DNA of 64,000 bases from Clostridium culturomicium (GCF_000821305.1 NZ_CCXK01000013.1:124001-188000); one strand, 5' to 3'. Shown: positions 1-8,121, numbered from the stretch's first letter. A program made the numbers and translations. Notes: generated by a model not told the origin, from the letters alone.

Positions 1-525
1 GAGAACTTTGTGGAGCAGGTTTTATATTACTCTAGAAGTGACGAAGTAGGAAAAGACTTTATCATAAAGGAAGTTAGCCTTGAAGAAATTGTTAGGAAGG
101 TTGTAAAAAGAAACTTTAGAGATTTCATTAATAAAGGCATAAAGCTGCAATTAGAAGCTATTGATGAAACTGTTTTTTGTGATACTAAGTGGATTGAATT
201 TATATTAAATCAAATACTAGGAAATGCCATTAAATATTCTAAGGAAAAAGACAGTATAATCAAAATTGAAGCAAAGAAACTTAATAATTCAGTGGTGTTA
301 ACAATAGAGGACAATGGTTTTGGGATAATAGATAGAGATTTAAACAAAGTATTTGAAAAAGGCTTTACTGGTGAAAATGGAAGAAAGTTTGGTAAAAGTA
401 CTGGTATGGGATTATATCTATGCAAGAAGCTATGTGTGAAATTAGGCTTAAATATAAGTATAGAATCTAAACTTCAAGAAGGAACCAGGGTAAGTATAAT
501 ATTTCCTAATTATAAATTAATATAA
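1..525 (+). CDS. Sensor histidine kinase, C-terminal part (BceS-like), 5'-truncated by window edge
   Basis: The reading frame is open from base 1, so the start lies upstream. The visible 174 residues hold the end of the dimerisation region (YYSRSDEV) and a complete ATP-binding domain with an N box (NQILGNAIKYS), a G1 box (DNGFGI) and a G2 box (GKSTGMGLYL). The wording of the linker (KEVSLEEIVRKVVKRN) is typical of the intramembrane-sensing kinases that work with BceAB-type peptide antibiotic transporters. That assignment is family knowledge; the transmembrane sensor and any partner ABC transporter are outside the window. It ends at a bidirectional terminator shared with the convergent bile acid operon. 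Confidence 0.85.
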   Translation, partial: ENFVEQVLYYSRSDEVGKDFIIKEVSLEEIVRKVVKRNFRDFINKGIKLQLEAIDETVFCDTKWIEFILNQILGNAIKYSKEKDSIIKIEAKKLNNSVVLTIEDNGFGIIDRDLNKVFEKGFTGENGRKFGKSTGMGLYLCKKLCVKLGLNISIESKLQEGTRVSIIFPNYKLI

Positions 526-572
526 AAAACTATAGGGGAGTCTGCTTTTATAGACTTCTCTATAGTTTTTTA
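524..572. terminator. Bidirectional intrinsic terminator
   Basis: A hairpin with arms AACTATAGGGGAGTC and GACTTCTCTATAGTT is flanked by A-rich and T-rich runs on both sides. It can end the kinase transcript on the plus strand and the HSDH operon on the minus strand. Confidence 0.8.
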
Positions 573-636
573 TTAGATATATTTTTTTAGAATAATAAAA
601 TCTACAGCAGACTGAGTTTTTAATGCTTTAGGAATT

Positions 637-1422
637 TTATTTTCTTACGAAGTCTCCATACATTGGAGTGAATTTACCGAAGGCACCTGCAACTTCCATG
701 ATTTCACCTGTTAAATAAGAAGAGTCATCAGAAGCAAAGAATAGAACTGCATTTGCTATGTCTTCTGGTTTTCCAGGACGGTTCATAGGAACGTTCTTTA
801 AGAAGGTGTCTAAGAATTCTTGGCTCATATTTTCTAGGGCTGCTTTTGTTGCAATGAACCCTGGTAAAACTGCGTTGCATCTGATATTGTACTGAGCACA
901 TTGAGCAGCAACGTTTTGAGTTAAAGAGTTTATTGCAGCCTTTGAAGTGCAGTAAGCTATTCCAGAAAGGTCTGGAACTGCTGAACCGATGGTTGAGATG
1001 TTGATTATGCTTCCACCGCCTGTTTCCTTCATGCTTTTAACTGCAGCCTGGCTTGTTAAGAATACGCTTTGAAGATTGTTCATTACAGCGTCAAAGTAAT
1101 CCTTACCGGTAGTATCAAAAATTGTTTTATCTAGTTTAACATCATGACCGCCATAGTTGTTTACAAGGATATCGATTCTTCCTTCGTTTGTGATAACTTC
1201 TTCAACCATTGCTGTGTAAGTTTCTGCCTCTCTGGCATTAAAGTAAACGAATTTTGCGATGCCACCTTTATCCTTTATGTTTTTTATAACTTCTTCAGCT
1301 AATTCTTTGTTTCTTGCACCAATATAAACTATTGCTCCGTTTTCTGCTAATTTCTCTGCACTCGCAAGGCCTATACCTTTAGTGGCAGCTGTTACTAATG
1401 CTACTTTATTTTTTAATTTCAT
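637..1422 (-). CDS. Bile acid 7-alpha-hydroxysteroid dehydrogenase (SDR family)
   Basis: Classical short-chain dehydrogenase of 261 residues: cofactor loop TAATKGIG (residues 11-18), NNYGG (88-92), catalytic Tyr157 and Lys161 in YCTSK, and a C-terminal SYLTGE. The overall wording (NKVALVTxATxGIGLAS, RCNAVLPG, SSYLTGxIxEV) follows the clostridial NADP-dependent 7-alpha-HSDHs, which reversibly oxidise the 7-alpha hydroxyl of cholate and chenodeoxycholate. Direct adjacency to a 7-beta-HSDH makes this role likely: together they would epimerise chenodeoxycholate to ursodeoxycholate through the 7-keto intermediate. It is the last gene of the minus-strand operon. Oddity: the position of the catalytic serine (13 before Tyr157) is Thr144. 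Substrate is inferred; another steroid or keto substrate is possible. Confidence 0.78.
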   Translation of the reverse strand: MKLKNKVALVTAATKGIGLASAEKLAENGAIVYIGARNKELAEEVIKNIKDKGGIAKFVYFNAREAETYTAMVEEVITNEGRIDILVNNYGGHDVKLDKTIFDTTGKDYFDAVMNNLQSVFLTSQAAVKSMKETGGGSIINISTIGSAVPDLSGIAYCTSKAAINSLTQNVAAQCAQYNIRCNAVLPGFIATKAALENMSQEFLDTFLKNVPMNRPGKPEDIANAVLFFASDDSSYLTGEIMEVAGAFGKFTPMYGDFVRK

Positions 1423-1460
1423 TTATATTCACCTCGTATTTTTAATAAGTTATTTTTAAT

Positions 1461-1494
1461 CCAAGGCTGAAGGGCTTAAAGTTTCCAGCCTTAG
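1461..1494 (-). other. Intercistronic hairpin between the two HSDH genes
   Basis: CCAAGGCTG and CAGCCTTAG arms form a stem (core AAGGCTG/CAGCCTT) in the 89-bp gap between the 7-beta and 7-alpha genes. It has no long U-tract, so it is more likely an mRNA processing or stability element than a full terminator. Confidence 0.4.
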
Positions 1495-1511
1495 ATTTGA
1501 AGATTTGTATC

Positions 1512-2300
1512 TTAAGCCATGTGTGTAAACATCTTACCAAGTTCAGCTATTATTTCATCTCTGCTGTGCTCAGTTATTCTTCTTTGGTGGTTGTTTCTGT
1601 TTCTTTCTCCAACTAAGTAAGACATGTGAACTCCTAGTTGATCAAGACCTTCTTTTGCAACGTCTTCTGGGTACATAGCTGCTGCACAAGTGTCTTCATC
1701 GGCAGGTTTATTTTTTAACCAAGTTGGAGTAATTGTTGAACCTGCAACCATTAATAATACATCTACATTAGTGTTTTGGCATTCATAAGCTACACCTTCA
1801 GTTAAGGCCATCATGTATGCTTTTTGAGCTGCATATTCAGCACAGAATGGAAGGGATGTCCATCCAGATAAAGAACCTATTGTTACAAAGGCACCTCTGT
1901 TTCTTTCTTTAAATAATCCTATGAAGTGATGTAAAAGCTTAGAGAAGGTTCTGATGTTTACTCTATACATCTGCTCATATTTTGAATAATCCACCTTGCT
2001 GTATTGTCCCATTGCGTGAAGGCATGCAACATAGTTGATTAAGCCCATGTCTAAGTCTTTTGTTGCTTCAATTAATTTTTCAGCTGCATCGTACTCTGAT
2101 AAGTCTTGAGGTAAAACTCTGATTTCTCTTCCAGTTTCAGCATTTATTTCAGTAGCTAAAGCTTCTAAAGCTTCCTTTCTTCTTCCAACTAAGATTACAT
2201 CCATTCCTCTTCTTGCAAATTCAAAAGCATTAGCTTTTCCTATTCCTTCTGTTGCTCCTAATACAATTGCCCATTGTCCATATTTCTCTCTAAAATTCAT
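1512..2300 (-). CDS. Bile acid 7-beta-hydroxysteroid dehydrogenase (SDR family)
   Basis: 262 residues that closely match, from memory, the 7-beta-HSDH of Clostridium absonum/sardiniense and its Collinsella counterpart: starts MNFREKYGQW, cofactor loop GATEGIGKA (15-23), Arg40-Arg41 after strand beta2 (NADP(H) preference), catalytic Ser143 (IGSLSGW), Tyr156 and Lys160 (AEYAAQK), then AGSTITPTWLKNKP. The family reduces the 7-keto group of 7-oxo-lithocholate to the 7-beta hydroxyl of ursodeoxycholate. It has a strong AGGAGG 8 nt before ATG and sits between the permease gene and the 7-alpha-HSDH gene. The substrate call rests on the family-specific N-terminus and substrate loop rather than on general SDR motifs. 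Confidence 0.9.
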   Translation of the reverse strand: MNFREKYGQWAIVLGATEGIGKANAFEFARRGMDVILVGRRKEALEALATEINAETGREIRVLPQDLSEYDAAEKLIEATKDLDMGLINYVACLHAMGQYSKVDYSKYEQMYRVNIRTFSKLLHHFIGLFKERNRGAFVTIGSLSGWTSLPFCAEYAAQKAYMMALTEGVAYECQNTNVDVLLMVAGSTITPTWLKNKPADEDTCAAAMYPEDVAKEGLDQLGVHMSYLVGERNRNNHQRRITEHSRDEIIAELGKMFTHMA

Positions 2301-2360
2301 TTTTCATTCCTCCTAAAATAATTGTATAATTTATCTTTAAAATTTAGTGTATTTCAATAT

Positions 2361-3629
2361 TTAGTCAGCCTTTCTATGTTTGCTTGCTAGGTTGAAAGCA
2401 AATAAGAAAGTTGCAAAGGTTATAACTAAAAGTACTATAAAGATTATCCAAGTAATTTTATAAGCACCTGTTGTGTCATAGATAAAACCTGATAAAGTTG
2501 GTCCTACGGCTCCACCAAATTGGAAGAACATGATTACAGTTCCAAGGATAGTTCCGTAATCCTTTTTACCAAAGATTTCACTAGTTAAGTAGGATGGTCC
2601 CATTGCTGCAATGGCAACGAAAGCACCAAAGATTACTGCAAATAGGATTGCAAATAAAGCAGTTTTTCCAAGGAGTAAGCATACTATAGAAGCAATCATG
2701 GCTATCCCGATTATGGACATACCCAACTTTAAGCCTGCTTTTTCAAGAAGCATTCCAATAAGAACGTTACTTAAGATACCCATTATGGAAACTATTGAAG
2801 TTACTGTTGAAGCAAAGGAAGCGGAATGGCCGATACTTTGCATGTAGCTTGGAATATGCATTTGTACGCCTGCAAAGACAACTCCAAGTAAAACTATTGC
2901 AACTACATAAACCCAAAATACTGAGGAGCTTTTGGCTTCTTTAAAGGTATAACCAGTAAGCTCTTCAGAAGCTGTTGACTTCTTATTTACAACTTTTACT
3001 TCTTCATCACCATAAGGTTTTTGTCCAAGGTCAGAAGGCTTCTCTTTTATAACAAATAGTGAAACCAGAACTGTTACCACCAGCATTACCCCACCTAATA
3101 GGAAGTAACACTTTTCATAACCAATCTTAGGCATCAAATTTGAGATAGTTAAGATGGTGCAGAAGGCTCCAAGGTTACCACCAGAAAAGGCTATACCTGT
3201 TGCCACACCTTTTTTCTTTGATGGGAACCAGTTGGTGATGATATAAGATATAGGAATCTGAGTTATCCCTGTGGCAAAGGCACCAAGAACTGCAGATAAT
3301 AAATAAAACTGCCACAATTCTCTTGCAAGTCCAAAGGCTGCAAAGGAAATTGATACAACTGCTCCGCAAAGGGCCATTATGTATCTAACATCGTACTTTC
3401 TAATGATTTTACCCATGATAGGGGACATGATGGCAGTGGCTATAGCAACAATAGTAAACACTAATGAAAACTGTGTTGCTGTAAATCCTAAAGCCTGTGT
3501 TACAGGAGTCAGGAATATTGAGTGAGATAGAAAGATTACCGCAAAAGGCATCGCTAAGATAATAAATGATCCAGCTGCAACCTTCCAACCGTAAAAGCTT
3601 TTCTTGTTTTCCAAAATTTTTCCCTCCAT
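2361..3629 (-). CDS. MFS permease (OFA/monocarboxylate-type), candidate bile acid transporter
   Basis: 422 residues with about 12 membrane segments. The opening motif FYGWKVAAGSFIILAMPF is typical of the oxalate:formate antiporter/monocarboxylate branch of the major facilitator superfamily, and the central loop (about residues 195-225) is charged. It is the promoter-proximal gene of the operon, followed after 60 bp by 7-beta-HSDH and then 7-alpha-HSDH. The position suggests uptake of primary bile acids or export of epimerised products, or exchange of the two; this is inference from context. Start ATG is preceded by a GGAGGG ribosome binding site. Confidence 0.82.
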   Translation of the reverse strand: MEGKILENKKSFYGWKVAAGSFIILAMPFAVIFLSHSIFLTPVTQALGFTATQFSLVFTIVAIATAIMSPIMGKIIRKYDVRYIMALCGAVVSISFAAFGLARELWQFYLLSAVLGAFATGITQIPISYIITNWFPSKKKGVATGIAFSGGNLGAFCTILTISNLMPKIGYEKCYFLLGGVMLVVTVLVSLFVIKEKPSDLGQKPYGDEEVKVVNKKSTASEELTGYTFKEAKSSSVFWVYVVAIVLLGVVFAGVQMHIPSYMQSIGHSASFASTVTSIVSIMGILSNVLIGMLLEKAGLKLGMSIIGIAMIASIVCLLLGKTALFAILFAVIFGAFVAIAAMGPSYLTSEIFGKKDYGTILGTVIMFFQFGGAVGPTLSGFIYDTTGAYKITWIIFIVLLVITFATFLFAFNLASKHRKAD

Positions 3630-3689
3630 TAAGTTTATTTTGTAATATAAATTTTGCTGGCTGCTAAAGGGTTTTCCTCAGTGGCCATA

Positions 3690-3718
3690 ATTAAATGGTA
3701 CAATTTGAGGTATGTCAA
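3690..3718 (-). promoter_or_regulatory. Predicted sigma-A promoter of the bile acid operon
   Basis: On the minus strand TTGACA (3713-3718) is followed by exactly 17 bp and TTTAAT (3690-3695), leaving a leader of about 55 nt before the permease start. The -35 is consensus and the -10 is two mismatches off (TATAAT). Confidence 0.65.
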
Positions 3719-3730
3719 TTCAAAGGTATG

Positions 3731-3751
3731 ATTGTGGCAATATTGTGGCAA
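3731..3751. promoter_or_regulatory. Perfect direct repeat, candidate OmpR-family response regulator site
   Basis: ATTGTGGCAA occurs twice (3731-3740 and 3742-3751), i.e. with an 11-bp period, which is the arrangement bound by tandem winged-helix response regulators. It lies 12 bp upstream of the -35 of the HSDH operon promoter and about 225 bp before the divergent OmpR-type regulator gene. Confidence 0.55.
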
Positions 3752-3975
3752 ATGTTAAATAAAGGGTTACTTTTGTGCCTGAATAAATTTAATATGATAT
3801 ATTATTTAAGGGAAGTACTTCTCAGATTTATTGGAAGGCGGGATATAATTAGGAGGTTCCAGGGGAATCATAGATGAATGTCATGGAAGATTTGATAACC
3901 GTAACGGAATTATGGATTTGAAGTGTAACCTTTTGGAATTTACTTAATGAATAATTACTTGAAAGGATTTTAATT

Positions 3976-4683
3976 ATGGAAAAACTTATTTATATTGCAG
4001 ATGATGAAGAAAAAATACTTAATTTAATTAAATCTTTTTTAGTGAAGGCAGGCTTCAGAGTTAATACTTATAGTTCTGCTAAAGCTCTTTTAGATGATTT
4101 TTACTGTAATCCTAGTGATTTAGTAATTTTAGATATAATGATGCCGGGAATGGACGGGTTATCTGCCTGTTCTATTTTAAGAAATATAAGTTCAGTACCT
4201 ATTATCATTGTTTCCGCTAAGGATAGTGATTTGGACAAGGTTACTGGCATTAATTTAGGCTGCGACGATTATTTAACTAAGCCATTTTCACCTATTGAAT
4301 TATTAGCAAGAATCAGGTCCATCTTTAGAAGGATTGAAATTGATAAGGGGGAAGAATGGGGAACTCATAATATACTATTTTATGGGGACTTAGTAATAAA
4401 CAAGAATCAGCACAGCGCTCAAGTGAAGGAAGAGCCAATAAATTTAACTAAAAATGAATTCTCGCTCATGGTTTATTTAATAGAGAATAAAGACAGAGCA
4501 ATCAGCAGAGAAGAACTCCTCAGGAAAGTTTGGGACTTTAAGGTGAATGAGATTGATACAAGGGCTACCGATGACACTGTTAAAAGACTTAGAAAAAAAT
4601 TATTAGAAAACAATTCTAGGGTTCATATCAAAACCATAAGAGGATTTGGATTTAGAATTTTTGAGGAGAATATAGATGGATAA
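3976..4683 (+). CDS. OmpR/PhoB-family response regulator
   Basis: 235 residues. The receiver domain has acidic pair Asp9-Asp10, phospho-acceptor Asp53 (VILDIMMP), Ser80 and Lys102 (LTKPF). The C-terminal winged helix (about 135-230) includes LTKNEFSLMVYL and VHIKTIRGFGFRI. It overlaps the kinase gene by 8 bp, so the pair is co-translated. It is divergent from the HSDH operon, and the period-11 direct repeat in front of that operon fits the DNA-binding mode of this family, so it probably controls bile acid genes; signal unknown. Confidence 0.93.
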   Translation: MEKLIYIADDEEKILNLIKSFLVKAGFRVNTYSSAKALLDDFYCNPSDLVILDIMMPGMDGLSACSILRNISSVPIIIVSAKDSDLDKVTGINLGCDDYLTKPFSPIELLARIRSIFRRIEIDKGEEWGTHNILFYGDLVINKNQHSAQVKEEPINLTKNEFSLMVYLIENKDRAISREELLRKVWDFKVNEIDTRATDDTVKRLRKKLLENNSRVHIKTIRGFGFRIFEENIDG

Positions 4684-5704
4684 AATATCGATTAGAAAAA
4701 GAATGTTAAGGCCTTTATTGAGCTACCTTATAGTATTCACAGGAATTTTCTTTGTTGTTTTTAACATGATATATAAGGCGGCGTTAAATGAAAGCACCTA
4801 CAGTCATAGATTTATTTTAAACACAAATATCTTTCTTTTAGTTATCTTTATAGCTTTTATTGCAGGGTTTACCTTGATGGTTATAAAAATCTGCTCAGAG
4901 ATTTCCAGGGACATAAAAATGTTAGCAGAGGATGCCATAAAGCTGTCTAAAAGTATCTATAGAACAGAAGAAATTAAGGTATTTGAAACTGCTGAAATCG
5001 AAGAACTTAACTTAAGCATACATAAACTTGCAAAGAGATTATTTGATTATTATAGGGCTCAAAAGATTGCTATGGAAAATGCTTCCCATGAGCTTAGAAC
5101 TCCATTGATGTCAATACAGGGATATGCAGAAGGGATAAAATATAAGGTTTTTGATGATGTTGAAGAGCCACTGGATATAATCATTAATGAAAGCAAGCAT
5201 TTAAGAGATGTGGTGAAAAGCATGTTAAAGCTTTCAGAAATGGATTCCTTTAGTGTGAAGGTGTCCTATAAAAATATGAATCTGTATCACAGCTTAAACA
5301 GGATATTAAACCAGCTTCGAGGTGTAGCTTATAAAAGTAATAAGTACATCAAGCTGGAAGGAGACGAAAATTTCACCATGAATATTGATGAGAAGCTCCT
5401 CTCTCAAGCGGTGATAAATATAGTTTCCAATGGCTTAAGATACGCCAAGGAAACAGTGATAGTGAGATTCGAGAAAGCAGCTGACAGTGTAATTATCCAT
5501 ATAATTGATGATGGAGATGGCATTAAAAATGGTGATCTTGAAAACATATTTACAAGGTTCTATAAAGGGGACAAGGGCAACTTTGGTCTTGGACTATCTA
5601 TTGCTAAGTCATCTATTGAATATTTGGGGGGAGAAATAACTGCCTTTAACCTAAGAAAAGGAGCCTGTTTTGAAATAAAACTTCAGAGAAATGGTCATAT
5701 ATAG
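4676..5704 (+). CDS. Membrane sensor histidine kinase, partner of the preceding regulator
   Basis: 342 residues with two membrane segments (about 13-32 and 51-71) separated by an outside loop of only about 18 residues, then a HAMP-like linker, HisKA with His138 (ENASHELRTPL), and an ATPase domain (N box NIVSNGLRYA, G1 DDGDGI, G2 GLGLSIAKS). The very short extracytoplasmic loop means there is no large ligand-binding domain; sensing within or at the membrane is plausible and would suit amphipathic bile acids, but that is inference. Overlaps the regulator gene by 8 bp. Confidence 0.93.
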   Translation: MDKISIRKRMLRPLLSYLIVFTGIFFVVFNMIYKAALNESTYSHRFILNTNIFLLVIFIAFIAGFTLMVIKICSEISRDIKMLAEDAIKLSKSIYRTEEIKVFETAEIEELNLSIHKLAKRLFDYYRAQKIAMENASHELRTPLMSIQGYAEGIKYKVFDDVEEPLDIIINESKHLRDVVKSMLKLSEMDSFSVKVSYKNMNLYHSLNRILNQLRGVAYKSNKYIKLEGDENFTMNIDEKLLSQAVINIVSNGLRYAKETVIVRFEKAADSVIIHIIDDGDGIKNGDLENIFTRFYKGDKGNFGLGLSIAKSSIEYLGGEITAFNLRKGACFEIKLQRNGHI

Positions 5705-5765
5705 GAACTTCATAAGAACTATTAAATTATCAATTTTAGTATTAGATAATTTAATGAGGGATAAA

Positions 5766-5830
5766 AGTAATTATAAAAGAAATGGAAGTAGTTATGAAAA
5801 GAAATAAAGGTAATTATAAAAGAAGTATAT
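5766..5830 (+). repeat. Short imperfect tandem repeat, about 21-bp unit, three copies
   Basis: Units beginning AGTAATTATAAAAGAA, AGTAGTTATGAAAAGAA and GGTAATTATAAAAGAA follow each other in the gap after the kinase gene. Low-complexity A-rich sequence; no function evident. Confidence 0.5.
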
Positions 5831-5862
5831 AAACAAGTATAAATATAATGGAAATATGTTGT

Positions 5863-5896
5863 TTTTAGGGACTGAATTTTTACAGCCCCTAAGTTT
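5863..5896. terminator. Terminator-like hairpin between convergent genes
   Basis: TTAGGGACTG and CAGCCCCTAA arms around an AT-rich loop with T-rich flanks on both sides. It lies between the kinase gene (plus) and the AraC regulator gene (minus). Confidence 0.6.
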
Positions 5897-5911
5897 TGAA
5901 AGTTTTAGATA

Positions 5912-6913
5912 TTACCATCTTTTTCTAAAGGCCAGTGGCGTTTTTCCATGGGCCTTTTTAAACATTTTAACGAAGTTTCCACTATGAGAGTATCCAAGGG
6001 ATTTTGCGATTTCCTCAACGGATAATTCAGTAGTAGAGAGAAGGGTTTCCGCCATGGCAATTTTTAGAGAGGTAGTATACTGGCTGATGGACATGTGATA
6101 TCTGGCCTTAAATCCAGCCTTTAGTTTTTGCTCATTAAGGAAAACTTCTTTACTTAGTGCCTTGATGGTTGGTGGATTGCAGGGGTCTTCCGACAGAATA
6201 TCATGAGCCCTTTGGATGGCGTTAACATCGGAGGCTGTTAAAGAAATTTTTCTGCTTTTACCAATTTCTATATGTCCATAATCCAGTTGATTAGTAAAGA
6301 CATTTTCAGGACTGGCGGAAAGTTCTTGATGAATTATAGCAAGACACTCTAAAAGTTTGCTTTCTAAATAAAGAGGTGTAAGAGTATGCTTTTCACCAAG
6401 ACTTCTAAGCACTTCAATGATTTTTGCAATATCCAGCGGAAGGTGATGATAGGTGTAATTCGATAAAAAGCTTTGAAAATTTATTGTGTCTGGAAAGGCC
6501 GGATTTATGACCTCTTCCAGATATTTTTTATAGATAGTTATTTCAGCACCATGAAAATGCTGTCCTTTTTCCCAGACCTGATTACCTTTTAGGTGCTTTT
6601 CCACCACAAAGAAGGATGAGGGAGTAAAGGAAGATACTGGCTCATCCTCTATTCTGAATTTCGTTTCACCGGAGTACACTGTTCCAAAACGCATTAATTC
6701 CTCGGAATGTTCAAAGGACAGGGTGAAGTTATGGGGAATGGTATAATCTCCAATACCAAAGTCATAGTATCCTTCTCTGCTATATTTAATAAAATATCCT
6801 AGCTCTGGTTTTTCATGATTTTTGTATAGGATAAAGTTTGTATCTTTATAGGGAGTAAAGGACATATTTTTTAATACTTCATTTTGAAATTCTACGGTGG
6901 TTTTACATTTCAT
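5912..6913 (-). CDS. AraC-family regulator of siderophore uptake (PchR/YbtA-like)
   Basis: 333 residues with a double helix-turn-helix in the last 100 (LSVEEIAKSLGYSHSGNF, then FKKAHGKTPLAFRKRW). The N-terminal part is the long sensor type seen in siderophore-responsive activators such as PchR and YbtA, with no cupin-sugar motif visible. It is divergent from an iron-complex ABC transporter operon and shares a control region with Fur-type boxes. Expected role: activate the uptake operon when the cognate siderophore has entered the cell; family inference. Confidence 0.8.
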   Translation of the reverse strand: MKCKTTVEFQNEVLKNMSFTPYKDTNFILYKNHEKPELGYFIKYSREGYYDFGIGDYTIPHNFTLSFEHSEELMRFGTVYSGETKFRIEDEPVSSFTPSSFFVVEKHLKGNQVWEKGQHFHGAEITIYKKYLEEVINPAFPDTINFQSFLSNYTYHHLPLDIAKIIEVLRSLGEKHTLTPLYLESKLLECLAIIHQELSASPENVFTNQLDYGHIEIGKSRKISLTASDVNAIQRAHDILSEDPCNPPTIKALSKEVFLNEQKLKAGFKARYHMSISQYTTSLKIAMAETLLSTTELSVEEIAKSLGYSHSGNFVKMFKKAHGKTPLAFRKRW

Positions 6914-7060
6914 TTGGTATACCTCATTTTTAAACTTTCTAAGAGTTTAGTTATTAAATTTATCAGTTATATTCCTGTAGATTTAGTAATTATTAACCTT
7001 CCTTTTGAAAATAATATTTATAATATCAGAATTTATTATGCCGTTAATTGTTCAAAGAGA

Positions 7061-7074
7061 TGATAAAATTATCA
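7061..7074. promoter_or_regulatory. Weak Fur-like inverted repeat
   Basis: TGATAA-AA-TTATCA, arms identical to the Fur box arms but with a 2-bp centre instead of the canonical 7-1-7 spacing. Its centre is about 35 bp from that of the better box at 7096. Confidence 0.35.
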
Positions 7075-7095
7075 AATTAGATGCAAATATTGAAA

Positions 7096-7110
7096 TGATA
7101 ATGAGTATCA
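7096..7110. promoter_or_regulatory. Predicted Fur box
   Basis: TGATAATGAGTATCA fits the 7-1-7 Fur consensus TGATAAT-n-ATTATCA with one mismatch. It lies 61 bp before the binding-protein gene, in the region shared with the AraC regulator, so iron repression of the uptake operon is likely. Confidence 0.7.
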
Positions 7111-7170
7111 ACTACAATTGAGACAGTAAATTGACTGCGAAATATATTATATAATAGGTGGAGGAAAATT

Positions 7171-8121
7171 ATGAAGAGAAAGTTTTTAAAGGCGTTAGTA
7201 GTTTCTTGTATGGCTGCAATGATGCTGGTTGGATGTGGTTCAAAAGGTATTGAAGGAGAAAGCGGTAATTCAGGAAACACTATTACAATAACAGACGTTA
7301 GAGGTGAAGTGGAGATACCAGCTGAGCCTAAGAGAATAGTTGATTTAAGTGGAAATAGTGATATCTTATCACTTTTAGGATATGAGGTAATTGGAACGGC
7401 TAACAGTGATGCTTATGATTATACAAAATTCCCTGCATACCTTGAGGATACTTTAAAGGGTGCAGAAATTTTAGGATATAGCATGCAGGATACTATGGAT
7501 ATTGAGGCAGTTATGAACTTAGAGCCAGACTTAATTGTTATTTCTACAGTTCAAGAGAAAATGTATGATCAATTAAGTGAGATTGCACCAACGGTAATGA
7601 TTCAGCTAGAAGCTTTAAACTGGAAGGATGATGTTAGAGCTTTTGCAAAGGTATTTGATAAAGAGGATGTTGCTAATCAATGGCTAGCTGATTATGAAGC
7701 TAAGGCAGCAGCAGCAGGAGATGCTATAAAGGCTGAATATGGCGAAGATACAACATATCTTTCTTTCCTTGCAAGTGGCGGACAGTTTTTTATCTTTGAT
7801 GGAGCAGGATTTGGAAGTGTGTTATACGAGGATATGGGCCTTGCTAAACCAGCAGGAATGCCAGCTCAGACTGACATCAGCTTACCAGTTGTAACTTATG
7901 AGGGATTAGCATCAATTGCTACAGATTATATTTTCTTAATTGCTACAGATGAGGATTTAGCTCAGCTTGAAAGCAATGCAATTTGGAACAGCTTACCTGC
8001 AGTTAAAGAAGGAAAGGTTGTAGTATTAAACTCATCACCTTACTTTAACCAAGGCTATAGCTCAATTGGAAGAAACTTATTAGTAGATGAAATAGGTGAA
8101 ATGTTAAATGAAACAAAATAG
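7171..8121 (+). CDS. Iron-siderophore ABC transporter substrate-binding lipoprotein
   Basis: 316 residues with a lipoprotein signal (MMLVGC, Cys22) and the PeriplaBP_2 fold of FepB/FhuD/BtuF-type proteins (ITDVRGEVEIPAEPKRIVDL, IEAVMNLEPDLIVIS, LPAVKEGKVVVL). It would sit on the outer face of the membrane and hand ferric siderophore, or haem, to the two FecCD permeases that follow. Its 3' end overlaps the next gene by 14 bp. GGTGGAGG precedes ATG. Exact ligand cannot be read from sequence. Confidence 0.93.
   Translation: MKRKFLKALVVSCMAAMMLVGCGSKGIEGESGNSGNTITITDVRGEVEIPAEPKRIVDLSGNSDILSLLGYEVIGTANSDAYDYTKFPAYLEDTLKGAEILGYSMQDTMDIEAVMNLEPDLIVISTVQEKMYDQLSEIAPTVMIQLEALNWKDDVRAFAKVFDKEDVANQWLADYEAKAAAAGDAIKAEYGEDTTYLSFLASGGQFFIFDGAGFGSVLYEDMGLAKPAGMPAQTDISLPVVTYEGLASIATDYIFLIATDEDLAQLESNAIWNSLPAVKEGKVVVLNSSPYFNQGYSSIGRNLLVDEIGEMLNETK

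Larger units (their letters stand above)
3630..3975. other. Divergent control region between bile acid operon and two-component system
   Basis: 346 bp without a convincing gene. It holds the minus-strand promoter and direct repeat listed separately. A 60-codon open frame inside it (3695-3877) has no ribosome binding site or family resemblance and is not called. No clear promoter for the plus-strand regulator gene was found. Confidence 0.6.

Noticed and set aside
3695..3877. 60-codon open frame between the bile acid operon and the regulator gene
   Set aside because: No ribosome binding site, no recognisable domain, and it covers the promoter and direct repeat that better explain the sequence.
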